A stretch of 46,670 nucleotides of DNA from an uncultured Lachnospiraceae bacterium (lineage in GTDB: Bacteria; Bacillota; Clostridia; Lachnospirales; Lachnospiraceae), in NCBI GenBank assembly GCA_947623805.1, contig CANQHZ010000020.1, positions 1-46,670 of the forward strand. The letters run 5' to 3'. A program made the translations under genes and the position numbers. Below, piece by piece: positions 36,052 through 43,696 of this stretch (its first letter is position 1; every line of letters starts with the position of its first letter). The notes beneath the pieces are model-generated. The model was not told where the DNA came from. It made no database searches and was given only the letters and a program-made list of their open reading frames with translations.

Positions 36052-36296
36052 AAAAAAAGTCGCCTCCTTTTCGCACTTTTCATAAATAAGTACGACAAGC
36101 GGTGACTGTACACTCTCCCGTGTGTGTCATGCACCTTATGTCATAAATCAACACAATTGCAGACTTCACATCAGCTTTAATACTTTGTACAGTGACTTGT
36201 CGCCAGTTTCATAACTTGACATTCGCTCCGCGGAAAACCCGCCATTTTCAGGCGGCAACCTCACGTTTCAACGCTATCAATGTCACAGCACTTAAT
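36052..36296 (-). promoter_or_regulatory. S10 operon leader
   Basis: About 240 untranslated bases. A long-range stem joins 36092-36112 (ACGACAAG...ACTGTACA) with 36186-36202 (TGTACAGT...CTTGTCG), closing a ~75-nt domain. A compact hairpin CCGCC/GGCGG lies at about 36240-36256. This fits an autoregulatory ribosomal leader (L4-type in function); class not established. Confidence 0.55.
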
Positions 36297-36325
36297 ACTA
36301 TATCGTAGACATCTGTTTTTTGCAA
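36297..36325 (-). promoter_or_regulatory. S10 operon promoter
   Basis: Minus-strand TTGCAA and TATAGT, 17 bases apart. Upstream (36326-36362) are several A-tracts in the minus sense, like an UP element, as expected for a growth-rate-controlled promoter. Confidence 0.75.
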
Positions 36326-36382
36326 GCATTTTTTGGTATTTTTATTGTATTTTTTTTAATACAATTTTGAAGCCGTATGGCA

Positions 36383-36412
36383 TTGTAAATGCCTCTTTAT
36401 ATATAGTATACT
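36383..36412 (+). promoter_or_regulatory. Candidate promoter of the methyltransferase gene
   Basis: TTGTAA and TATACT are 18 bases apart. The 13-mer ATATATAGTATAC appears at 36399-36411 and again at 36431-36443, so the -10 region is repeated 32 bp downstream; either could serve, or both could bind a regulator. Confidence 0.45.
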
Positions 36413-36502
36413 TTATACATGGTATATTTCATATATAGTATACACTACTTTTCATATAAGGCAAGTCTTAATTGACCAAACGACAGAAAGGAATATATAA
36501 AT

Positions 36503-37387
36503 ATGTGGGTTGCTGACAACTGGACTGATTATGAAGTGATTGATACATCTGCCGGCGAAAAGCTTGAAAGATGGGGCAGATATATATTGATACGGCCTGA
36601 CCCCCAGGTTATATGGAGCACGCCAAGGATTGAACCGCGCTGGCAAAGGCCAAATGGACATTATCACAGAAGCGCAAAAGGCGGCGGCGAGTGGGAGTTT
36701 TTTAGTCTGCCCGATGAATGGAATATCAGATATAAAAAACTGACTTTTAACCTAAAGCCTTTCAGCTTTAAACATACTGGACTTTTTCCTGAGCAGGCTG
36801 TGAATTGGGATTGGTTTTCTTCTATTATAAAGGATGCTCAAAGCAAAAATCCCGACAGGCAGATTAAAGTGCTCAATCTCTTTGCATATACAGGCGGCGC
36901 CACGCTTAGCGCTGCGGCTGCGGGCGCATGCGTCACACATGTTGACGCATCAAAAGGCATGGTCGGCTGGGCAAAGGAAAACGCCGCGTCATCAGGACTT
37001 GCCGGCGCACCTATACGGTGGCTTGTTGACGACTGCGTGAAATTCGTAGAGCGCGAGATACGGCGTGAGAATACTTACGACGCAATTATTATGGACCCGC
37101 CGTCTTACGGACGCGGGCCCAAGGGTGAAATCTGGAAAATGGAGGAAAATATTTTTGCCTTTATAGAGCTTACTGCAAAGCTTTTGTCGCCCAAGCCCTT
37201 GTTTTTCCTGATTAACTCGTATACTACAGGGTTGCAGCCTGCCGTGCTTAAATACATGCTCGAAACCGCCATCGCATCACGTTTTGGAGGACAGGTCGAG
37301 GCTGATGAAATAGGACTGCCCGTGTCCGCAAACGGACTTATCCTGCCATGCGGAGCAAGCGGGCGGTGTGTGTTTAAAATGAATTAA
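36503..37387 (+). CDS. Class I SAM-dependent (rRNA-type) methyltransferase
   Basis: A 294-residue methyltransferase. The SAM-binding motif is VLNLFAYTGGATLSAAAAG near residue 125, the acidic residue after the second strand is in VTHVDASKGM, and the catalytic-type motif is IIMDPPSYGRGPKG. This order matches the RlmI/RlmK C-terminal family that methylates 23S rRNA, but the N-terminal PUA domain is replaced by a short Trp-rich segment. Target base not deducible. It is divergent from rpsJ and its end overlaps the next, opposite gene by 14 bases. Confidence 0.85.
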   Translation: MWVADNWTDYEVIDTSAGEKLERWGRYILIRPDPQVIWSTPRIEPRWQRPNGHYHRSAKGGGEWEFFSLPDEWNIRYKKLTFNLKPFSFKHTGLFPEQAVNWDWFSSIIKDAQSKNPDRQIKVLNLFAYTGGATLSAAAAGACVTHVDASKGMVGWAKENAASSGLAGAPIRWLVDDCVKFVEREIRRENTYDAIIMDPPSYGRGPKGEIWKMEENIFAFIELTAKLLSPKPLFFLINSYTTGLQPAVLKYMLETAIASRFGGQVEADEIGLPVSANGLILPCGASGRCVFKMN

Positions 37388-37790
37388 GCATTGAAGCGCC
37401 TGCTGCAAACGCAATCAATGCAATTATGAGCCACAACACAATGATTACCAACGCCATTATCAGCTGGGCTTTGAAAAAGTTTGACTTGCTTTTCTTTGTG
37501 CCTGAGCCGAACGCCCACACAAACAACATCACAATGTTTACGCATGGAATCATAAGTATAAGCATCGTCACCAGCCACTCGCCTATGCTTATAGGTTCTT
37601 CAAGTCCACTGTTGTCATACGGCTGCTGGTAAAAGTTTTGCTGAACAGGCTGCTGATATGGTTGCTGTTGGTACTGAGGCTGCTGATAGTAGCCCTGCTG
37701 CTGGTATGGCTGCTGAAACTGCGACTGCTGCTGTTGCTGTTCTGCGCCTGCACCCGATTTATCTTGGTCGTACATATTGTTATTATCCAT
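37374..37790 (-). CDS. Gln/Tyr-rich two-helix membrane protein
   Basis: A 138-residue protein in two parts. Residues 1-65 are low-complexity, almost all Gln, Tyr, Pro and Asn in YQQP-like repeats, resembling prion-like or phase-separating tails. Residues about 70-138 hold two membrane helices (WLVTMLILMIPCVNIVMLFVWAF and LIMALVIIVLWLIIALIAFAAG are their bodies) with a basic GTKKSKSNFFKAQ loop. I do not recognise a named family; some DUF4870- or dispanin-like proteins share this plan. It follows the DUF2752 gene by 185 bp and has its own promoter. Confidence 0.75.
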   Translation of the reverse strand: MDNNNMYDQDKSGAGAEQQQQQSQFQQPYQQQGYYQQPQYQQQPYQQPVQQNFYQQPYDNSGLEEPISIGEWLVTMLILMIPCVNIVMLFVWAFGSGTKKSKSNFFKAQLIMALVIIVLWLIIALIAFAAGASMLNSF

Positions 37791-37868
37791 TTTTTACCTC
37801 GTTTCCGCGCTTATGTCTTAGTTTATTATTGACCTAACGCTATAGATTATTAGTAAAGCAAACTACGT

Positions 37869-37903
37869 TAGATATAATAACATATCTATGCACAACGTTG
37901 CAA
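37869..37903 (-). promoter_or_regulatory. Promoter of the Gln/Tyr-rich gene with an inverted repeat
   Basis: TTGCAA and TATTAT on the minus strand are 18 bases apart. TAGATAT/ATATCTA (37869-37888, 6-bp spacer) covers the -10 box and could be an operator. Confidence 0.5.
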
Positions 37904-37975
37904 CAAAAATAATCATATTATCACAAAATTTATCATTTTTCATGATTTTTATGCTTGCGCGGAAAAGCTATTTTG

Positions 37976-38455
37976 CTAAAAATAACTTTGGAAATGGTAA
38001 GCGCCCTGTAAAAGCTTTAAAAACCTGAGCATAAGGTTTCTCCTATTGTATACAAGCGGCGGATATGATGGGAAATAATTTATCATTCGGTATATGTATA
38101 TCGCAAGCGTCGCCGCGCAGACAATGCCAAGCCACATCAAAGCGCTTTTTGGCGTCTTTCCCTTTACATAGCGCATATAGAAAAACCAGATAATAAAAGC
38201 TAACCACAACGGCGCGGCGGGATTGAGGTTCATTGCCCTTGAAAACCTGCCTGTGAGCAGATAAAACACGGCACGCGTCATTCCGCAGCCTGCGCACGGA
38301 AAGCCTGTTGTTATCCAAAACGGGCAGAATGCGTGGAATATTTTCCGCACTATTATATTGTATGCGGCAAATAATATAATCGCTATATAGTAGTCTTTTA
38401 TATCTTTTGCCACTCTGCCGCAGATTTTTTCAAAATGTCCTTTTACTGCCGTCAT
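37976..38455 (-). CDS. DUF2752 membrane protein
   Basis: A 159-residue membrane protein with the DUF2752 signature: CPFWITTGFPCAGCGMTRA, where the Cys/Gly-rich CxGCGMTR core is diagnostic. Three to four hydrophobic segments follow. Its ATG overlaps the threonine aldolase TGA (ATGA), so the two are coupled. The family's role is unknown; such genes often lie next to small Gln/Pro-rich membrane proteins, as here. Confidence 0.85.
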   Translation of the reverse strand: MTAVKGHFEKICGRVAKDIKDYYIAIILFAAYNIIVRKIFHAFCPFWITTGFPCAGCGMTRAVFYLLTGRFSRAMNLNPAAPLWLAFIIWFFYMRYVKGKTPKSALMWLGIVCAATLAIYIYRMINYFPSYPPLVYNRRNLMLRFLKLLQGAYHFQSYF

Positions 38456-39501
38456 AAAGCTTTTATGTCCTCTATCAATTTATTTACATTTTCCTCCGTC
38501 GTCGCCCAGCTCGTGCAAAAACGCGTCATTGACGGCGCCTTTTTCAGCTCGCTTTCGTTCATTGTAAAAGAATACCTGCATGCAAGCTTTATCGCCTGCT
38601 CATGGCTTAAAATCGGGAACTGCTGGTTTGTGTATGAGTCATACGCCATTTTAATTCCCTTTTCCTCAAAAGCTTTCCTTATCATAAGGGCTAATCGGTC
38701 GGCGTTCTTTGATATTTCAAAATACAGATTGTCCCTGAAAAGTTCCTCAAACTGTATGCCTAATAGCCTCCCCTTTGCGAGCATCGCGCCGTTCTGTTTT
38801 ATGCAATATCTAAAATCTTTTTTCAACTTTTCGTTTACGATTACAACTGCCTCGCCAAAAAGCGCGCCGACTTTTGTGCCGCCTATGTAAAATACATCGC
38901 AAAGTTCTGCTATATCGCCAAGCGTAAGGTCATTCGCCTTGGACATAAGACCATAGCCAAGTCGCGCTCCGTCCATGAAAAGCGTAAGGTCACATCTTCT
39001 GCATACGCTGTTTAGGGCCGCCAGTTCGTCTTTGGTGTAAAGGGTACCGTTTTCTGTGGGGTTTGAGATATATACCATCGCGGGCTGCACCATATGCTCG
39101 CTGCTGTCGTCGTTTATGTGCGCTGTGTACAGGTCAAAAACCTGTCTTGCCGTTATCTTGCCGTCGCCGCTTGGGAGGGCAAGCACCTTGTGGCCTGTAG
39201 ACTCGACTGCGCCTGTCTCGTGGACATTGATATGGCCACTTTCTGCGCTGATTACGCCTTGATATGGTCTTAGCGCAGAGGCGATTACTGTCATATTTGC
39301 CTGTGTACCGCCCACAAGAAAATGTATGTCGATATCGCTCCTGCCGCAATGGCGCTTTATGTATTCACGCGCCTGCTCGCAATGCGCGTCGACGCCGTAT
39401 CCTATTGTCTGCTCCATGTTGGTTTTCGTAAGTGCCTCTATAATCTTTGGATGCGCGCCCTCTGTGTAATCACATTCAAATCTGATTTTGTTGTCTTCCA
39501 T
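38452..39501 (-). CDS. ltaE: Low-specificity L-threonine aldolase-like PLP enzyme
   Basis: A 349-residue aspartate-aminotransferase-fold enzyme that cleaves threonine to glycine and acetaldehyde in its family. Visible: FLVGGTQANMTVIASAL, the PLP aspartate region LFMDGARLGYGL, and the Schiff-base lysine in FYIGGTKVGALFGEA. Length is normal. Upstream lies the promoter flanked by inverted MITE-like repeats, and one repeat copy falls inside its leader. Downstream it is coupled to the DUF2752 gene. Substrate range (beta-hydroxy amino acids) is inferred from family. Confidence 0.9.
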   Translation of the reverse strand: MEDNKIRFECDYTEGAHPKIIEALTKTNMEQTIGYGVDAHCEQAREYIKRHCGRSDIDIHFLVGGTQANMTVIASALRPYQGVISAESGHINVHETGAVESTGHKVLALPSGDGKITARQVFDLYTAHINDDSSEHMVQPAMVYISNPTENGTLYTKDELAALNSVCRRCDLTLFMDGARLGYGLMSKANDLTLGDIAELCDVFYIGGTKVGALFGEAVVIVNEKLKKDFRYCIKQNGAMLAKGRLLGIQFEELFRDNLYFEISKNADRLALMIRKAFEEKGIKMAYDSYTNQQFPILSHEQAIKLACRYSFTMNESELKKAPSMTRFCTSWATTEENVNKLIEDIKAL

Positions 39502-39540
39502 AATTTTTTACGCTCTCCTTGTTGTGTGTATTAGTTTTAT

Positions 39541-39684
39541 ATGTAATTGAGAAAGGTGTTCTAAGCCGTCCGAATTTAGTCAAAATATATAAAAACGCGG
39601 CTAGGTGCAGCAAGCTGCAAGACGCCGCTTATTTTATATATTTTGCCTAAATTCTATGTTATCGAATAAAATTTTGCAAACATT
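39541..39684. mobile_element. MITE-like palindromic element, left copy
   Basis: About 140 bp. The core 39568-39656 is a long imperfect palindrome (GAATTTAG-CAAAATATATAAAA arms, then GCGGC/GCCGC, with TGCAGC-AA-GCTGCA at the tip) and is identical, inverted, to 39885-39973. Outer ends are related to TTGCGAAA. It lies in the ltaE leader and its GC stem followed by T-rich sequence looks terminator-like in both directions. Confidence 0.8.
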
Positions 39685-39764
39685 TACCTTACAGTTTTTA
39701 GATATATTTTATAAGACTTTTCATGGCCTTGTGCAATAATCCAAACTTTTGACAAAGCATATAT

Positions 39765-39793
39765 ATAATAGCTCAATTGCATACATCTGTCAA
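39765..39793 (-). promoter_or_regulatory. Strong promoter between the inverted repeats, facing ltaE
   Basis: Minus-strand TTGACA and TATTAT with a 17-base spacer, inside the 228-bp segment enclosed by the repeats. Predicted start near 39758, so transcripts cross the left element before ltaE. No other likely ltaE promoter was seen between the left element and the gene. Confidence 0.65.
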
Positions 39794-39864
39794 TCATCCT
39801 ATTTCAACACTCATTTCTGTTTCTGTATTCTATTGCTTTACTTTTAATTGTATATAGGCGCTTG

Positions 39865-40000
39865 TTTTACTCTATTCAACAACGTAGAATTTAGGCAAAA
39901 TATATAAAATAAGCGGCGTCTTGCAGCTTGCTGCACCTAGCCGCGTTTTTATATATTTTGACTAAATTCGGACTGTTTAGAACACCTTTCGCAATTACCT
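39865..40000. mobile_element. MITE-like palindromic element, right copy (inverted)
   Basis: Inverted copy of 39541-39684; 89 bp are identical (39885-39973), with a few changes outside. Its right end is GAACACCTTTCGCAATTACC, shared with the copy at 9.5 kb. It lies 38 bases past the DUF4173 stop and may terminate that transcript. Confidence 0.8.
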
Positions 40001-40038
40001 ATTTCATTTATAAAGTATAAAGAGAGAATGTAATGTAA

Positions 40039-41715
40039 TTAATTGTCTTTATTGGGTTCATAGTCTGCACTTTTTGCCTTGTACAGTGCATATTCTTTTG
40101 AAAAATTAAATTTTCTGAATACGTCTATGCCTTTCTTGGTATCCGCGTATTTGTCAACCCGCCGCATTATTCTCATTTCATTGAAATTATCAATATTTTC
40201 TGCAACAGGAAAAGCATCAAGCGACATACCACTATAATGGTAAAACAGCGTATAGTCCGCTTTTGAAACATTGTAACGCATAATCCAGTAATCAGGGTGC
40301 AGCGCAGAAAATGCAAGCCAGCCTATGGTGAGCGTCATTGTAATGTATTTGAAAAGCCTGAGCTTTGCCCTGTAGACATATGTTATCACCTCCGCCATTA
40401 TCACGGCTGTCATCAAAAGCCCCCAAAGTACCAGCAGGCGCAGGAATGTGAGATTATATTCCTTGATATACATAAACATTCTGAAAGCGCTTGACGCCGC
40501 CATTATATAGGTACACATGCATATAACTGTGAGAATTGACCGCAGTATTTTATTGGTCTTAAAGTATGCCGTGGTGCACAACACTAGCACTATATTGAAT
40601 ACACATAAAATTACGAGGTCAAAAAAGCCCTTTCGCGCATAGCTTGAATAGGTAAATCCCTCCGGCAGCGCCATCTTGCCAAGAAAGAGACCGAATATCT
40701 GCGTAAAGGAGAAAACTAAGTATATCACTGCCACTATAGCTGTGAAAGTGATTGCGATATATTCGTCAAAATGCGGCTTTTGTCTGGCGGCATTTTCATT
40801 TATTGCCTTTATGCGCCCGCTGTCCGTGCAGAATGAAAGCATGCCGTATGAAATGACAAAAGTTATCACTATTCTGGCTGTAACTTTTACCGCTGTTTTG
40901 TTTATTTCAAAGCTAAGCTCGAATGTCCGGCTGACGATATCCGATAAAAGTTTCCAGAAAATGGCGTCGGCATCACCCAAAAGCAGCAGGACAAAAAACG
41001 ATATCGGAATGCTTATGATTATTCCTATTATAATGGAAATAATTATGCGCCTGTGCTCCTTGCTGCGCGGCTTATCCTTGACGCGAAAGAGCGATATTGC
41101 CGCGCACGTGTCACTTACTGAGTCAAAGCATTTTCCTATCGCGCCGAAAATTACGGCAAATATAGCCCTTACGTTGGCTGTTATGCTCCAATTGTGTGTG
41201 TCGTGTGACATTTCAAGCAGGCTGATTATGAGCAGAGCGTACATAAGCGCTTTGTTGAAAAACAGCAGTACACCTGAGTCAGTGCAGCAGTTTAACGCGC
41301 CCGCCACCTGAATTGACGCGGCAAGGAAGTATTTGTTAAATGTGGCATTGACAGCGGCGGCGGAGCTGCTCTTTGACTCTCTGATACAGCGCGAGAAAAA
41401 CCAGAGGGTTCCGCCTGCGAAAAAAGGGTAGGTTATTCCTGATGCATTGTGGTACAGGCAAAATGTGTAAAATAAGGCATACAGCACCGTTGGAAATGCA
41501 AAAGCCTTGAAACGGGCGGCTTTTACAGTTTTTTCCGGTTTTTGCACTGTATATGAAAACTGCGGCAGAGCTTGGATATGTGATTGTGTATTCTGTGCCT
41601 GTGGTTGTAACTGGGGCTGCTCCTGCGCTTGTATCTGTGGTGGAACTTGCGTTTGTGACTGCGTATTTTGCGTCTGTTGGGAATTTTGCAATTCTATTGA
41701 CTTTAAATTGTCCAT
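40039..41715 (-). CDS. DUF4173 multi-pass membrane protein with Gln-rich N-terminus
   Basis: A 558-residue protein. The first 60 or so residues are Gln/Thr/Ser/Pro-rich (QTQNTQSQTQVPPQIQAQEQ and similar). About ten or more hydrophobic helices follow. The signature stretch FTYSSYARKGFFDLVILC fits DUF4173. I start at MDNLKSIEL, nine bases after GGAG; an ATG five codons earlier would bury that site. A cytoplasmic-looking C-terminal tail of ~80 residues follows the last helix. Function unknown; related genes are common in Firmicutes, often near stress or envelope genes. Confidence 0.82.
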   Translation of the reverse strand: MDNLKSIELQNSQQTQNTQSQTQVPPQIQAQEQPQLQPQAQNTQSHIQALPQFSYTVQKPEKTVKAARFKAFAFPTVLYALFYTFCLYHNASGITYPFFAGGTLWFFSRCIRESKSSSAAAVNATFNKYFLAASIQVAGALNCCTDSGVLLFFNKALMYALLIISLLEMSHDTHNWSITANVRAIFAVIFGAIGKCFDSVSDTCAAISLFRVKDKPRSKEHRRIIISIIIGIIISIPISFFVLLLLGDADAIFWKLLSDIVSRTFELSFEINKTAVKVTARIVITFVISYGMLSFCTDSGRIKAINENAARQKPHFDEYIAITFTAIVAVIYLVFSFTQIFGLFLGKMALPEGFTYSSYARKGFFDLVILCVFNIVLVLCTTAYFKTNKILRSILTVICMCTYIMAASSAFRMFMYIKEYNLTFLRLLVLWGLLMTAVIMAEVITYVYRAKLRLFKYITMTLTIGWLAFSALHPDYWIMRYNVSKADYTLFYHYSGMSLDAFPVAENIDNFNEMRIMRRVDKYADTKKGIDVFRKFNFSKEYALYKAKSADYEPNKDN

Positions 41716-41874
41716 TGGCTTTTTCTCCATTCTTTTTGATTTGAATTAATTAAATTCAATTTAAATTATTTGCCCATTATTTTTAGGTTGAATAAAGAAT
41801 AGCACAATTTTGGTTGAATTGCAATATATTTTTATCGAAAAACAATAAATTTTTATTGTGAGTTTGATTTGTAC

Positions 41875-41911
41875 AAAAAACAGTGCCACTTTTTAAGAGG
41901 CACTGTTTTTA
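41875..41911. terminator. Bidirectional terminator after the transglutaminase-like gene
   Basis: AAAAAACAGTGCC pairs with GGCACTGTTTTT around an 11-nt loop, with A/T runs on both sides. Confidence 0.85.
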
Positions 41912-41959
41912 ATTCATAACAAGATAAAACTTAGGATTTTTCTACATATTTATGCGACA

Positions 41960-42835
41960 TTATCTTAAATCCTGTGTAATAAACATATCCTGCGATGTCG
42001 GAGCCATAGCGACGCCTGAAGACGAGACATTTTTGACGATCCAATAGCTGTAAGCATTCTCGTAAACTCTTTTTTCCGTAAATGAGGACCTGTCGGTTAT
42101 CCAAAAGAATACGTCAAGGGCGATTTCTCCCATATGATAATTATTATAGTTGCAGGCGTCCCATGTCATGTCAATCTGATACCAGTTTCCGTCCTCCGCA
42201 AGCACGGCGTTCCAAATATGATTAGGTCCCGCCACAAAGCCGTTTTCAACGCCTGCTATAGTAAACATAAGGCAGCCGTATGTGGCAAACGCATTGCATA
42301 CTCCTATATTCTGATCCATAATCTCCTTGTATGTGTACTTGCTGAAGCTGTCGTCATAATAACAGCGGCGGCATGCCTCGTCATGAATTGCCTTGCATTT
42401 TTCCTTTACCGTCATGGCAGATGTCGGAGCATAAACGCCAAGCTGTATGCAAAGGTTCCTCGCGCGGCAGTAATATTCCTCCTCCGCATCCATAGAATGG
42501 ATAATTCTCGGTGAAACGCTGTCAAATGTGACTATCCAATTCCATACGGCGTCACGGTCCGTAATTGACGCTGCCACAAGGTCCGGATTGTCAATCAGGA
42601 ACTGTTCAAGGTTGAATGTGTCCCTTGTGGTATAGGACTCCATGCCGTGCTCTGATATGTATTTCAGACAGCCTTCGTTTGAGTGAAACTTAGGCACGCC
42701 TAAATACCATTTGAAATCAGCGGCCGGCGCGGCGCAGACTGACAGCATATTAGCTGATGAAACACTGAAAATCAGAAACGCCGACAGGATAAGAGCCAAG
42801 AGCCTTTTCATTTTTTTGTTTGATTTTCTTTTCAT
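41960..42835 (-). CDS. Secreted transglutaminase-like (cysteine protease fold) protein
   Basis: A 291-residue exported protein. A signal peptide (1 to about 36, LLALILSAFLIFSVSSANML and an Ala-rich cleavage region) precedes the body. The transglutaminase-core triad is visible as C180 (NIGVCNAFA), H206 (GPNHIWNAV) and D222 (YQIDMTWD), in the normal order and spacing. GGAGG lies about 12 bases upstream, longer than ideal. Bacterial members are mostly proteases or peptide amidases acting at the surface; substrate unknown. Monocistronic, with a strong terminator. Confidence 0.88.
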   Translation of the reverse strand: MKRKSNKKMKRLLALILSAFLIFSVSSANMLSVCAAPAADFKWYLGVPKFHSNEGCLKYISEHGMESYTTRDTFNLEQFLIDNPDLVAASITDRDAVWNWIVTFDSVSPRIIHSMDAEEEYYCRARNLCIQLGVYAPTSAMTVKEKCKAIHDEACRRCYYDDSFSKYTYKEIMDQNIGVCNAFATYGCLMFTIAGVENGFVAGPNHIWNAVLAEDGNWYQIDMTWDACNYNNYHMGEIALDVFFWITDRSSFTEKRVYENAYSYWIVKNVSSSGVAMAPTSQDMFITQDLR

Positions 42836-42941
42836 TTTAAAATAATCCTCCGTTTTGTTTTGATATTTTTCCCGGCTTTGCTTTTGGTTTTGTCAAACAG
42901 ATATGCAGCGTGTTATGCCTTTTGCAAAACAAGGGAGAAAC

Positions 42942-43466
42942 CTATGATACAATCTTTATCTGGCACATTTTCATTGCTTCGAGCGCATTCCTGTGACTTT
43001 CAGGCGTCACTCCCGCACAACAGCTTTCGATTACGGAAACCTCTGTTTCCGGAAGATACGCCTTTATCAAAAGTGCATTGGAAATGACACATATGTCAGT
43101 ACAAAGTCCTATCAGCGTGACTTTTTCGATGTCGCCGCTGCGTTTCAAATACTCCGCAAGCTCCACTGAGCCGAAAGTCGGCTTGTCAAAAATCTTTATG
43201 CCGCTGTCAGCGTCTATTATCGCCGCAAGCTTTTTATCTATCTGCCAGCCGTCTGTGCCTTTTATGCAATGAGGCACGGGAAGATTTTTTCCCTCCTGAG
43301 TATCCATATAATTGTCATAATGCGTATCGCGCGTGAATACTATTTCCCCGTCAAAACCCTTTATAGTCCGCGCGACATTGTCAACTATCGCCTCCGCCTC
43401 TTTAGTGCCAAGCGCCCCATCAATAAAGTCTTTTTGCATATCTACTACTACGAGTATGTTTTTCAT
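42942..43466 (-). CDS. pncA: Nicotinamidase / isochorismatase-family hydrolase
   Basis: A 174-residue cysteine hydrolase converting nicotinamide to nicotinate in NAD salvage. The triad is D9 (VVDMQKDF), K95 (FDKPTFGS) and C126 (GLCTDICVISNA); metal ligands are D47, H49 (RDTHYDNY) and H66 (PVPHCIKG), which favours nicotinamidase over other isochorismatase-like enzymes. Length is near that of PncA. It stands alone behind a promoter containing a 17-bp palindrome. Confidence 0.88.
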   Translation of the reverse strand: MKNILVVVDMQKDFIDGALGTKEAEAIVDNVARTIKGFDGEIVFTRDTHYDNYMDTQEGKNLPVPHCIKGTDGWQIDKKLAAIIDADSGIKIFDKPTFGSVELAEYLKRSGDIEKVTLIGLCTDICVISNALLIKAYLPETEVSVIESCCAGVTPESHRNALEAMKMCQIKIVS

Positions 43467-43567
43467 AATCTTTCCTCATTTCTGCACTGACCCCTACGCA
43501 AATCCATAAATAGATTAACTGCCTGCGCTGGCAGCACATGCGTAATTGATTTGGTTTATTTTAATTT

Positions 43568-43596
43568 ACTATAACATTATGTTATATGTTTGACAA
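43568..43596 (-). promoter_or_regulatory. Nicotinamidase promoter with palindromic operator candidate
   Basis: Minus-strand TTGTCA and TATAGT are 17 bases apart. The perfect palindrome TATAACATTATGTTATA (43570-43586) covers most of the spacer and the start of the -10 box. Confidence 0.6.
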
Positions 43597-43626
43597 GCTT
43601 TTGAGATAAAAATGTCATAATCATGA

Positions 43627-43655
43627 GGGCTGCCGCAATATACATGCGGCAGCCC
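43627..43655 (-). terminator. Terminator after flagellin
   Basis: Perfect 11-bp GC-rich arms GGGCTGCCGCA / TGCGGCAGCCC with a 7-nt loop, 42 bases past the stop. The T-tract is weak, so 3'-end stabilisation of an abundant mRNA is also plausible. Confidence 0.75.
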
Positions 43656-43696
43656 CCTGCTTATAATTAGCTATTTTAAGTTTTTCAAAATGTTGA

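Noticed and set aside
39685-39864. A gene between the inverted repeats
   Set aside because: No open frame with a ribosome-binding site on either strand; content is a promoter and AT-rich sequence.
43627-43655. Flagellin terminator as a member of the MITE-like family
   Set aside because: It is a simple hairpin and shares neither the GAATTTAG arms nor the TTGCGAAA ends.
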